Shown here: positions 54,900-64,000 of the stretch, one piece after another
How the letters are laid out: each line of letters starts with the position of its first letter
How positions within the stretch are numbered: the first letter of the stretch is position 1
NCBI GenBank assembly: GCA_037952775.1
Contig: JBANAY010000003.1
Location: 7,688,001-7,752,000 of the forward strand
Direction: 5' to 3'
Length of the DNA stretch: 64,000 bases
Source: Clonostachys chloroleuca
Taxonomy: Eukaryota; Ascomycota; Sordariomycetes; Hypocreales; Bionectriaceae
Notes under the pieces: generated by a model
Database searches by the model: none
Seen by the model: only the letters and a program-made list of their open reading frames with translations
Told to the model about the DNA's origin: nothing
Program-made: the position numbers and the translations under genes

Positions 54900-56501
54900 A
54901 TGGCTCTCTCGCATTCTAACATGGCTAACCAGACCGGCACGCCCTTGTCGAAAGCTACAAGTTCCGTCGCATCAGACTCCAAAATGAAGCAACCAGTCCT
55001 TGATTCTCAGCAGATTCAGCTTGAGACTGAGCCGCAAACAGGGGAGGTTGTCGACATCGAGGCTGGGTTCTTAACCAAGACTCGAATATGGATCCAGAAG
55101 GTCGGCGCTGAAGAATCCGGAATCGAGCGAATTCCTGAGGATGCTCGCATCAAGCAGAGCCCATGGTCTCTGTTCCTAGTTTTCTTCAGCGCCAACTGCT
55201 GTACAGCAACTCTTGCGCTTGGATATCTGGGCCCCGCAACCTTTGGCCTAGGATGGTGGGACTCTTTCCTCTGCATCCTCTTCTTCAACTTGCTGGGCTC
55301 CCTGTTCCCAGCTGTCGTCTCCCGGTTCGGTAACCGGACAGGCCTTCGAACTATGGCCGTGCCTCGTTACTCATTCGGATGGTGGCCAACCAAAGTCTTA
55401 GCTGTCCTCAATATCATCACACAGATCGGGTGGGCCATTGTCAATGACCTCTCCGGTACCTCTATTCTCTATGATGTTGGTGACGGTAAACTACCGTCAG
55501 CAGTTTGCGTTGTCATTATTGGTCTCATCGCGATCATTGTTGCTGCCCTAGGTTACAAGTATATTCATATCTACGAGAGATACTCTTGGATATTCATGTG
55601 CATTTGTTTCGCGATCCTCGCTGGCTTCGGTGCCAAGGAATTTGTCAACCTCCCAATGGGCACTGGCCAGACGGAATTATCTGCTGTCCTGGGCTTTGGT
55701 ACTGTCATTTTCGGCTTTGAGATTTCCTGGGTCCCGATTGCCGCTGATTATAATGTCTATATGGAGGAGCACACTAGCGACTGGGCCGTCTTTGGGTGTG
55801 CATATGGCGGCCTCTTTGTGGGCCAGTTCTTCGTTGAGGTCCTCGGAGCTGCCATTGGTACTCTCATCCTGAGCCCCGATGCACGTTTCCAGGAAGCATA
55901 CGGTCGATCTGGGATGGGCGGTCTCATGGGTGCCGTCTTTGCTGGACATGGCGATGGTGTTCGAGGGCTCGGCAAGCTCGTTGAGGCTATCCTCTCCCTA
56001 TCAACGGCTGCTGTCATTGTTTGCGGTATATATTCAATCGGACTCAGTGCCCAGCTTACATCAGAGAAGGCCCTCCGTGTCCCTCGCATTATCTGGTCAC
56101 TTCTTGGTGGCATCATCTTCTTGGTTTGTGCCATCGCCGGCCGAGACCACCTTGAGGCTGTCATGACCAACTTCCTTAACATGTGCGCATATTATCTGAC
56201 ACCGCTCACAACCATTATTCTTGTGGAGCACCTTGTCTGGCACCGAGGCTGGAACTATAACCTCGAGGCTTGGAATGACAGGAATCAGCTTCCGTTTGGC
56301 ATTGCGGCTTCTATTAGCGCCATTGTTGGGACCGTCGTCGCCTTGATGTGCATGAGTCAAACTTGGTGGATTGGCCCTATTGCCCTCGCCATCGGTGGCT
56401 CAGAGGCTGGCACTGATATCAGTTGGATGCTTGCTCTCGGCGTGACCACAGTCTTGTATATTCCTCTTCGATATTGGGAGCTGCGCAAATGGGGACGATG
56501 A
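54900..56501 (+). CDS. NCS1 permease, Fcy-type (purine-cytosine), 533 aa
   Basis: An intronless frame. A hydrophilic N-terminus of about 90 residues ends in ESGIERIPEDAR, the conserved lead-in of Fcy2/FcyB-type permeases. Twelve membrane helices follow, with GLRTMAVPRYSFGWW, QIGWAIVNDLSGTSILY, the core FGFEISWVPIAADYNVYM and the C-terminal WNDRNQLPFG. Family members are proton symporters for cytosine, adenine, guanine and hypoxanthine, or for pyridoxine. It belongs to a different NCS1 subfamily from the permease at 40804, so the block has two nucleobase-type importers. Confidence 0.93.
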   Translation: MALSHSNMANQTGTPLSKATSSVASDSKMKQPVLDSQQIQLETEPQTGEVVDIEAGFLTKTRIWIQKVGAEESGIERIPEDARIKQSPWSLFLVFFSANCCTATLALGYLGPATFGLGWWDSFLCILFFNLLGSLFPAVVSRFGNRTGLRTMAVPRYSFGWWPTKVLAVLNIITQIGWAIVNDLSGTSILYDVGDGKLPSAVCVVIIGLIAIIVAALGYKYIHIYERYSWIFMCICFAILAGFGAKEFVNLPMGTGQTELSAVLGFGTVIFGFEISWVPIAADYNVYMEEHTSDWAVFGCAYGGLFVGQFFVEVLGAAIGTLILSPDARFQEAYGRSGMGGLMGAVFAGHGDGVRGLGKLVEAILSLSTAAVIVCGIYSIGLSAQLTSEKALRVPRIIWSLLGGIIFLVCAIAGRDHLEAVMTNFLNMCAYYLTPLTTIILVEHLVWHRGWNYNLEAWNDRNQLPFGIAASISAIVGTVVALMCMSQTWWIGPIALAIGGSEAGTDISWMLALGVTTVLYIPLRYWELRKWGR

Positions 56502-56826
56502 TCTGCTACCCAGGATACTTTTGGTTCTATCTTCTCTTCTTTTTGGAGTAGCCTTTAATTGAAATGTAATTCTGTGAACTTTTTATAGCCGAATAATAGC
56601 ACTCGGCAACTCAGATATCACGGCCAAGTTTATTTCACTATACAGTTTGCTTCGCACTTTCCGTTTCTTGGGTTATTCCACAAAACTCTCGAATGTAAAC
56701 CGTCGAGACTACCTGATGGTCCCCTCTTTCTCGTAAATAATGCAAGTTTGGTAGGGTCCTATCCTGTGTCTATCAAATCATAATCTGAATAGAACCGATT
56801 CGGCCAAGTAAATGGTTTGTTAATAT
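56502..56826. other. Convergent spacer
   Basis: 325 bp with no gene; TCGGCC at 56800-56805 near the hydrolase 3' end. Confidence 0.5.
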
Positions 56827-58185
56827 CTACAACAAGCCTTTCTCAATGTAAACAGCTTCCTCGAATGCCTTAATAACAGGTAAGACGACTGGGTCAGAGG
56901 GCGGTAAGACTTGAGTTCCAAACACGCCACAAACCCCAGCATTTCGATCAATGAACTATCATTCCCTTGATTAGCTCTTTCATTTTCCGATAAGAGTTCT
57001 AGTATAAAGTAAAAAAAATAAGCAACAGAAGATGCCAGACTCGACATCTTAGCACAATGAAAAGAACTCTTTTATTTTAATTGAATAAGACGACTTTCAA
57101 CTTACCCAATAGACGCTTGGAGCGCCACTCCACAAGAGAGTATTTCGACGGCGATACGGGTGTGAATCACCGTCAATAAGTAAGCCGCCCAAGCCCCAGT
57201 CGTACTCTTTGGTCTTGAGTATATCACCAACAGTCCAGGTAGCCGATTCTAGTTCCTGAATCAATGCTCCCTTCGAAGCTGGTGATAAATTCGGCTTGAA
57301 CATGAGAGCAGTTGTCTCCCGTTTGAGTAATGCCTCGTCATCCAGGAGAAGGGATCGGAGTATTCTCATATAATCGGGTAGATTTATGAACAGCCCTTGC
57401 CCACCAAAGCATTCTTTGAGCCCAGTTGTGAAGTTTAGGGCTCCCGGATCAGGGACTGCGCGGGCGTTCCCATGTTCTCTCACTGCCATCAGGGGAGGCT
57501 TTCCGCCCCAAAATGACGCACTAGATATCCCGAGAGGGTGAAAGATATATCGCTTAAAATACTCTTCCAACGTTGTTTTGGCTAATTTCTCAATAATCTG
57601 GCCGACTCTGTCGAGACTGTTACTGTATCGCCACCCTTCGCCGGGCTCATATGACAGTGGAAAGTCAAAGTTGGATTTAATGGTTCCATCGGACATATAC
57701 CCGGGTGAAACAGCAACAAATTTAGCAATCCGGTCATCTGTAAATGTATAAGCTCCACCGGCCGAGTGAGTGAGTAGGCGCTGCAAAGTTATTGCATTGC
57801 AGCGAGGGTGAGATGCGTAGGAACCATCATCATTGACATCGCCCTCCAAGACGCCTCTTTTGCTGAACTCCGGGATAAGGTGTGAGATATCATCTTCCAG
57901 GCGGATGAGACCTCTTTCCACAAGCTGCAAGGCAGCAATTGTGGTGACAAGCTTTGTCAGGGATGCGACTTCCAGCACGGTTTCGTCTGTATATGTTGAG
58001 TCCAGCCCAGATACTGCTTTTGAGTATCTTAATTTACCTGTCAAAGAGCTTAGCCATATGTAAATGCCTAAAGTAACAACGGCCATTTCAAGATTACTAC
58101 CTTCAATATCACTTGCAAGAAAGATTGCTCCGGGGATCACTCCGTCCTCCACAGCTTTCGAGACTATCAACTCATAGGCTTCCAT
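56827..58185 (-). CDS. Serine beta-lactamase-like hydrolase/transesterase, 381 aa
   Basis: Three exons (58185-58101, 58037-57106, 56955-56827). The start is the ATG of MEAYELIV, and an upstream GTG frame is discounted. The 63-nt first intron is stop-free and a multiple of three, but its removal gives DIEGKLRYSKAVSG as in relatives. The catalytic SxxK is in VASLTKLV near residue 64, and the YSN motif is in GWRYSNSLD. HSAGG and the C-terminal LLWSGAPSVYWFIDR..GVCGVFGTQ follow, the last part lying in the third exon. This is the class C/LovD-like family that hydrolyses or transfers esters and amides. It shares a promoter region with the regulator gene. Confidence 0.88.
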
Positions 58186-58717
58186 CCCAGAATTTGCATC
58201 AACTGGGCTGTATGTACTCAGTGCAGCTAGCACTCACAAATTTACCAACTGTATCTTGTAGTTATACCAAGGAGTCCACCCCATGGGTGGAGATAAGCTG
58301 GACTATTTCGGCCAAGGAACCGCCATTGGGAAGATATCGTTATGACTGAGTGACCCCCGCTAATTCATATTCCGGCTGAAGCATAGAGCCGTGATCTTAG
58401 ACCCGGACAATGCCAGTCCAGTTATCTCCTGTTCATTCCCATAGCTCAGTATCCGCATTGACTCAGGGTCCCAAATCTCCACACACGAATACGATTATTT
58501 ATTGGGGTTGGCTGGAGTTAACTCCACCGTTATCTTTCGTCGGCCATTGTTCGGTTGGGCCAAAGATAAGCTTCGTCGGCCATCTCCCATGTGGGCTATT
58601 GTTCCTGACGGCCAACTCTCCTCGGATACCCCGGCGCCCGACTCGTACATACAGAAGTTCGCCTACCAGCACGACATCTTCACGTAAGATCTATCACATC
58701 AACTCGTAATCATCACG
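58186..58717. promoter_or_regulatory. Divergent promoter of hydrolase and Zn2Cys6 regulator
   Basis: 530 bp with TCGGCC at 58308-58313, 58540-58545 and 58576-58581. The last two are CGTCGGCCAT repeats 36 bp apart. Presence next to the regulator itself is compatible with autoregulation. Confidence 0.55.
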
Positions 58718-61244
58718 ATGAGCGGCCGAAAGTCCACAGGACAATCCTTGAACCGGCCCTACAGGTCCAAGCGTCACCGGCCGTGCGATGTCTGCCGTCG
58801 CCGAAAACATGCCTGTCATCTTGAGGACCAAGCTCCTTGCAGGATCTGCCGAGAACTGGGCGTAGATTGTACTTTCAATGAGCCTCCAACGAAACGGAGA
58901 CGCCCACCAAGGTTGCCCACTTCTGCCTCCACGCCTGAGGACGAGAGGGATCCAGACAGTGGACACTATGACCAGAATAGCCGTGCTGGGTCGGAAATTG
59001 AGGCTTCTGTACCCAATGACTGGGCTCCTGGACAGGAAGTAGCTGAGGACTGCCCTGATTATACGATAGAGATTGGCCACCTAGGCAACCTGGACGACTC
59101 TGTTAGTGCCGAGATGTTTCAGACATCTCACCACGATGTCTGGTACGCTACCTCTGGTCTAACTGAGCCTGGTCTGGGAAGCCTGTCGGCCGCATTTGCT
59201 GAAGGTATGGGGGGTGTCGACTTTGCTCCGGATGACTTGTTCCCCCTGATCAACCAGTTTTCTATCCCAGAGACTCAGCAGGACTTCCCCAGCCTTCGCT
59301 TGCCAGAGCAAGGTAGCAACCGAGCAACCCAACGCTCGAACACACCTGTTCCATCGCAGCCACAGGCAAGCAGGGCCCTCGACTCGCATGATGAGACTTT
59401 GTCGGCCCAGCTCTTCGGCCCATCTGGCGAGATGGACCCATATCTTCTGAGGCATGTCAATTTCTCAGAAGATGGAAGCTGCAATTTTGGCCGATTCCAA
59501 TACCGGTCACTCTTCCAGACACCGACGGGAGAGCTAAATCAGCCAAACAGTGCCTTTCCGGCTCACTTTCTCATAAGTGCACCCAAACAGTCTTCAAATG
59601 TGCCAACCGGGAGCTCTATCGGCGATACAGATCAACGAAAAGAGCTCAATAGAATTGTTGATCCGGAACTAGGGGTACGATACATCGGGTTGTAAGTTAC
59701 CACAGCACCCACAAACAATAATATCTAGGCTCATGTATGCTGATTCTACGAAGATTCCTTCGCTACACGTTTCCCAGCCTCCCCGTTCTCTCTCGTAGTA
59801 GGCTGAAAGTCAGGACTGAAACTCTGGTACCTAAAGCGAATATCCTCAAAGGTGTCCCTCCTTACCTTTTAGCCGCTATCTACGCCGTGGCAGAGTCATT
59901 TCGCCGCTATGATCCAATATTGAACGTCTCCCAGACAGATGTGGAGTGCCACAAGACTCTGTTATGGGAGATGGCCCATCGGGGAATATTAGGACACATG
60001 CACGCACCCTCCTTAGCTCTCGTACAAGCATTGCTCATATATCTGCAAAGACCTATGGGAGAGGCAATGACGGCATCCACAGACGGCCGGGGGCACTGGT
60101 CTTTATTAGGGTCTGCGATAAACGTTGCTAATCAGCTTGGACTTCATCTGGATTGCCAACTGTGGCCAATACCAGACTGGGAGAAAAGACTTAGAAGGAG
60201 GCTATGGTGGATGATACATACCGAAGCTACCTGGCGAAGTTTGCTATTAGGGCTTCCCCTTCCTATCCATTGTGATCAGTGGGATGTAGCACCTCTAGAT
60301 GAAGCAGACTTCGTCATTGATCACTTCTCGTGCCCCAATGAGGAGACCGCCGCACAAGCACTTGCTCTTCAAAAGCCTTGTGCCTTCTGTCATGGTGGCC
60401 ATGATTTCCGCTTTCTTGCAGAGCTTTCTCTCATCGCATATGATTTATACACCGACTTCTTTACCCTACGTGCAACGAACGCACTTTCGGTCGATTTTGA
60501 AACATCACTCAAATATGGAAAGAGATATTTGGCAAGGCTCGATGACTGGCATGCCAACCTCCCGAAGCAGATGGCGGTCTATTCAGTCTCCGCTCCGCAA
60601 CATCGTGACTACTTCCACCCCGGTTCAGCAGCTCATATCAAACTCGCCTTCTTAACTTTGAAGGCCCTGACCTACCGAGCAATACTTCGGCCAATAGCGA
60701 ATCTTTCATCCCAAGGCATTTCCAGCACAGGTATCAGCCGACGTAGTGACACCTCTCCGCAGGCTTCAATGATTGGAGTTGGAAATCCTACAACTCCGAC
60801 AATCTCCAGTGCCACCTGGGGGATATTTCAAGACGCTCTCACCACAGCCCAGCAGGCGAGCCAATTCGCACAAAGCTTGGGGTCTTACGACAGAAACAGC
60901 TTCTCACGATCATGTAAGTCCGAACTCAACATATAAGGATTCCACATTCCCATATTAATTTGTGTTCCCCAGGGTCCCGGGCGTGTTATGCCACGATCTC
61001 GAATTTTATCATGCTTCTTCTCGTACTGGCACCCACAGCTGTTTCCGCAAAACAGGTACTAGCCGCCCTTTCTCGATGGGTCATCACACTACGGGAACAA
61101 AGCGTCATGTTTGAAACCATGCAACTTGGTCTCCTGAGGCTGGATGCAATGTTTCGTCTGGGCTTAGAGAAGGCACTGCGTCTCACTACTCATGTTAAAG
61201 AGAGCGTTCAGAAGGAAAAACCAACCCCGAGCTACAAGAATTAA
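58718..61244 (+). CDS. Zn2Cys6 fungal transcription factor, probable cluster regulator
   Basis: Three exons (58718-59691, 59754-60913, 60973-61244) give 801 aa. The binuclear zinc cluster lies at residues about 23-52: CDVCRRRKHAC, then CRICRELGVDC, flanked by basic KRRRPPR. The middle-homology (fungal-specific TF) domain runs from FLRYTFPSLPVL through HWSLLGSAINVANQLGLH and RRRLWWMIHTEATWRSLLLGLP. The first intron (62 nt, acceptor ACGAAG) is chosen because it alone joins YIGL to FLRYTFPSL in frame. Such factors bind CGG/CCG triplets. TCGGCC elements near most genes of the block, including its own promoter, make it the likely pathway activator; this is inference. Confidence 0.92.
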
Positions 61245-61893
61245 TGCTCATGGCGCCGGGGTTTCCAGTTAGCACTTGTCTTTCCCTAGCTAGTGCCTTA
61301 GCTATTTAAATGAGCACATCATGAACATTAAATGAACGTGACAAAAATGAAATGATTGTTTCAATCGCACAGAAATGCATCATTTGTTGTCCTACACCCC
61401 TCCTTGATTGCCATGAAAACATCACTCAAACTCTCTCATATGGCTTGTCCACCAACATAGGGCCAAGAGTGTTAGATTAAAACATTCTCGTTCGGATCAA
61501 TTGACCCCCAAGATCTCACTATGAGTAAGTTGCCACGTGTAAAAAGATAAGAATTATCGTACGACTTTTTTTTTATCCATAACCCTTCCATCAATGGCAG
61601 AGGGTAGCGTTAGATAGGACGATCGGGCTCTGCTATCCAGCATGCAACCCATTGACCCGTCTTGGCCGATGGTGGCCGCTGACAAGGAACATCGGCCAAA
61701 ACAAACCAATCATCGCGATTATTTTGAATGGCAAGGGATATTCATTACGTGTATAGCATTATCGAATGATAAAACGCGGGCCTTGGGTATAGAATTAAAC
61801 ATTATACGTTGAACGGGAGGAAGTATTTTTAGCCTTACTCCAAGCATCATATTACCACAGATCATTCTCATTACCGCAAATCTCAGCCTCAAC
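61245..61893. promoter_or_regulatory. Promoter region of the BVMO gene
   Basis: 650 bp, no gene. Element cores at 61664-61669 (GGCCGA) and 61692-61697 (TCGGCC), about 200-230 bp before the start. Confidence 0.5.
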
Positions 61894-63657
61894 ATGAACG
61901 GTGACGCGCCCCCAGCATTCAAATTGGAAGGGAAAGCCGTCGATGACGGTCGACCCATCCGCTTAGTGATCATTGGTGCTGGTGTTTGCGGTATAGCCCT
62001 TTACATCCGAACCCTCCAATACATTCCGAACGCCACTGTCACCATTATGGAGAAGAACCCTGCTCTAGGTGGGACTTGGTACGAGAACAGGTATCCCGGC
62101 GTGGCGTGTGACATCCCCAGTCACGTATACCAATATTCCTTTGAGCCAAACACGAACTGGTCCAAGCTCTTTTCGCCTGGTGCTGAGATCCTAGAGTATG
62201 TCAAGGGTGTCGCTAGCAAGTACCGAGTGGACGACAAGATCAAGTACAATACGAAGGTGATTGGAACTGAGTGGAATGAGGAGAAGAGCTTATGGATCGT
62301 GAAGACGGAGGATACGACCGTCAATGAGGCCGTTGTGAGGACTATAGAGGCGGAGGTTGTCATCAGCGCTGTTGGAATATTGAATAACTGGAAATGGCCT
62401 GAAGTTGAAGGTCTTAAGGACTTTGGTGGCAAACTACTGCACTCCGCCCACTGGGATACTGACTGGTGAGTATTCTTTCCGTGATGAAATAATCGAATCT
62501 AATAATGCCAAAGGGACTACACTGGGAAGACCGTTGCGCTATTAGGATGTGGATCTTCTGCAATCCAAATCCTTCCTCATTTGCAAAAGAAATGCCCACA
62601 GGTATACAATTTCATCCGAGGCGGTACATGGATCAGCCAACCTTTTGGGTCGACTTACACGGAGAAAATTCTCGCCAACAGTACCGAGCCTGGGAATTAC
62701 TCTTATTCAAAAGAGGAGATTGACCGTTTTCGAAACGACCCAGAGTACTATCGCAATTTCCGGAAGGAGATGGAGAGCTTCATCAACAAAGACTTCCCGT
62801 CTCTATTTCCCAAGTCGGTTGAAGAGATTGATTCTACCAACAAGATTCGTGATAATATGAGGAAGAAGCTCTCTTCCAAGCCTGGGATTTATGAAGCTTT
62901 AGAACCTCGATTCACTCCTGGCTGCCGCCGTTTAACACCCGGCCCCGGATATCTTGAAGCTCTAACCAAGGACAACGTGAAACTCATCAAAAATCCAATT
63001 GTACGCGTAACTGAAAAGGGGGTGTTGACTCAAGATGGCTCCGAGTGGCCTGTGGACGCAATTGCCTGTGCAACAGGCTTCGACACTAGCCACAGACCTC
63101 GATTTCCAATCATCGGCCGGCATGGAAAGTCTCTCAATTCATTGTGGGAAGAACGAGCTTCGGCATACCTCTCTCACTCCATCCCAGGCTTTCCCAACTA
63201 CTTCATTGTCGGAGGACCAAACAGTGCCACCGGTGGTGGATCTCTCTTGCTTATCCTTGAATCCATCATTGGATACGTTATCAAGGCGGTTCAAAAAATC
63301 AGTCGAGAGAACATCAAGACTATGGAGGTCAAACCAAGTGCTCTAAATTCCTGGGTTAATCATCTGGATAAGTATTTCCCAGGCACAGTGCACGTCGACG
63401 AATGTACCAGCTGGTATAAGGTAAACAACCAGATCATCGGTCTTTGGCCTGGCAGCAGTCTTCACGCGATGCAGACTCTCATGCACCCAAGGTGGGAGGA
63501 TTATATTTACGAGACTGCGAACTCCAAAGGGGAATTAGAGTGGATCGGAAACGGTTGGACCTGTGAGGACGTGAAAAGGGGGGATCTTGGGTATTATGTC
63601 GACCTCGTTGATATACCACCAGTACCCTCCGATAAAATGCTTTCTAGACAGCCTTAG
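61894..63657 (+). CDS. Flavin monooxygenase, Baeyer-Villiger type (StcW-like), 571 aa
   Basis: Exon 1 (61894-62465) and exon 2 (62514-63657) join at HWDTDW|DYTGK. The FAD motif IIGAGVCGIAL starts near residue 27. GGTWYENRYPGVACDIPSHVYQYSF is the usual second block, FGGKLLHSAHWD matches the BVMO fingerprint FxGxxxHxxxW, and LLGCGSSAIQILP is the NADPH-binding site. ACATGFDTS lies in the C-terminal half. These class B enzymes insert oxygen next to ketones or oxidise heteroatoms. It is the last gene of the block. The block may continue past the window edge. Confidence 0.92.
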
Positions 63658-64000
63658 ATCAATAGCTACTCCTGTTAAACTTAACTCCCTTTTAATCAAG
63701 CTCTTCGCACGTGCGGTCGGTAAAAATGACAATCAATTGAGCAAAATGTTAGTTGGCTTCTAAGTCTTGAATTCGGCCTTATAGCAGAGCACGGAAGAGA
63801 AAGAGAATAAAGTTCAACAGCAATGATAGTAGAGCACTACTTACGTCCAACGTCCTCAGACTCAAAGTCACTGTAATCGCAATCCAATATTGCATAATTT
63901 GGAGAAACGTATCCCAAGTATTTTTACTCTCTATTTTCGATATTTATCTGATTAGATCTTGGGCCTCTCAGTGGTCCACGCCGCTCCAACACCAAGCACT
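63658..64000. other. Window edge, no gene recognised
   Basis: 343 bp of 3' flank; no coding feature visible. Confidence 0.5.

Overview
The window is nuclear DNA from a filamentous ascomycete (Pezizomycotina), most likely a Sordariomycete such as a member of Hypocreales. The reasons are many short introns (about 45-75 nt, GT..AG, CTAAC/CTGAC-like branch sites), a HET-domain gene, a PTH11/rhodopsin-type membrane protein, Zn2Cys6 and NCS1 families typical of these fungi, and a fungal TPP riboswitch in a 5'UTR intron. No tRNA, rRNA, transposon or CRISPR array was found by eye. All exon models are reading-frame reconstructions; each closes in frame unless stated.

Left part (1-24.7 kb), accessory content: a hypothetical protein, an extended-type SDR reductase and, 1.8 kb from its 3' end, a relic of a second copy's 3' end, a secreted protein with two tandem domains, a HET protein, a plant-type O-methyltransferase (frameshifted as read), a rhodopsin-domain protein, a small four-TM protein, an FHA/protein-kinase-like protein lacking the catalytic Asp, a repeat-bearing hypothetical, a secreted lipase-like hydrolase and a DUF3632-like protein.

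Middle part (25-32.4 kb): the thiamine pyrimidine synthase NMT1/THI5 with a TPP riboswitch, a convergent Dal5/Liz1-type MFS transporter, a luciferase-like flavin monooxygenase (frameshifted as read) and an SDR.

Right part (33-63.7 kb): a dense block of catabolic-looking genes. It holds two TauD/XanA-like 2-oxoglutarate dioxygenases, a decayed alpha/beta hydrolase, an isopenicillin-N-synthase-like oxygenase, a Fur-type and an Fcy-type NCS1 nucleobase permease, a Gfo/Idh/MocA dehydrogenase, a P450, an M20 N-carbamoyl-amidohydrolase, a DUF1989-CE4 (PuuE-like) fusion, an SDR, a glyoxalase, a serine beta-lactamase-like hydrolase, a Zn2Cys6 regulator and a Baeyer-Villiger-type monooxygenase. Nearly every intergenic region here carries TCGGCC/GGCCGA elements, often as the palindrome TCGGCCGA or as pairs. 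I infer one co-regulated pathway: import of a purine-, pyrimidine- or hydantoin-like compound, oxidation, hydrolytic ring opening and decarbamoylation.

The main oddities are a 2-nt micro-exon that completes the iron-binding HxD motif of the third 2OG oxygenase, and three otherwise intact genes each broken by one base at a run of exactly five C. The latter may reflect base-calling errors rather than three pseudogenes.
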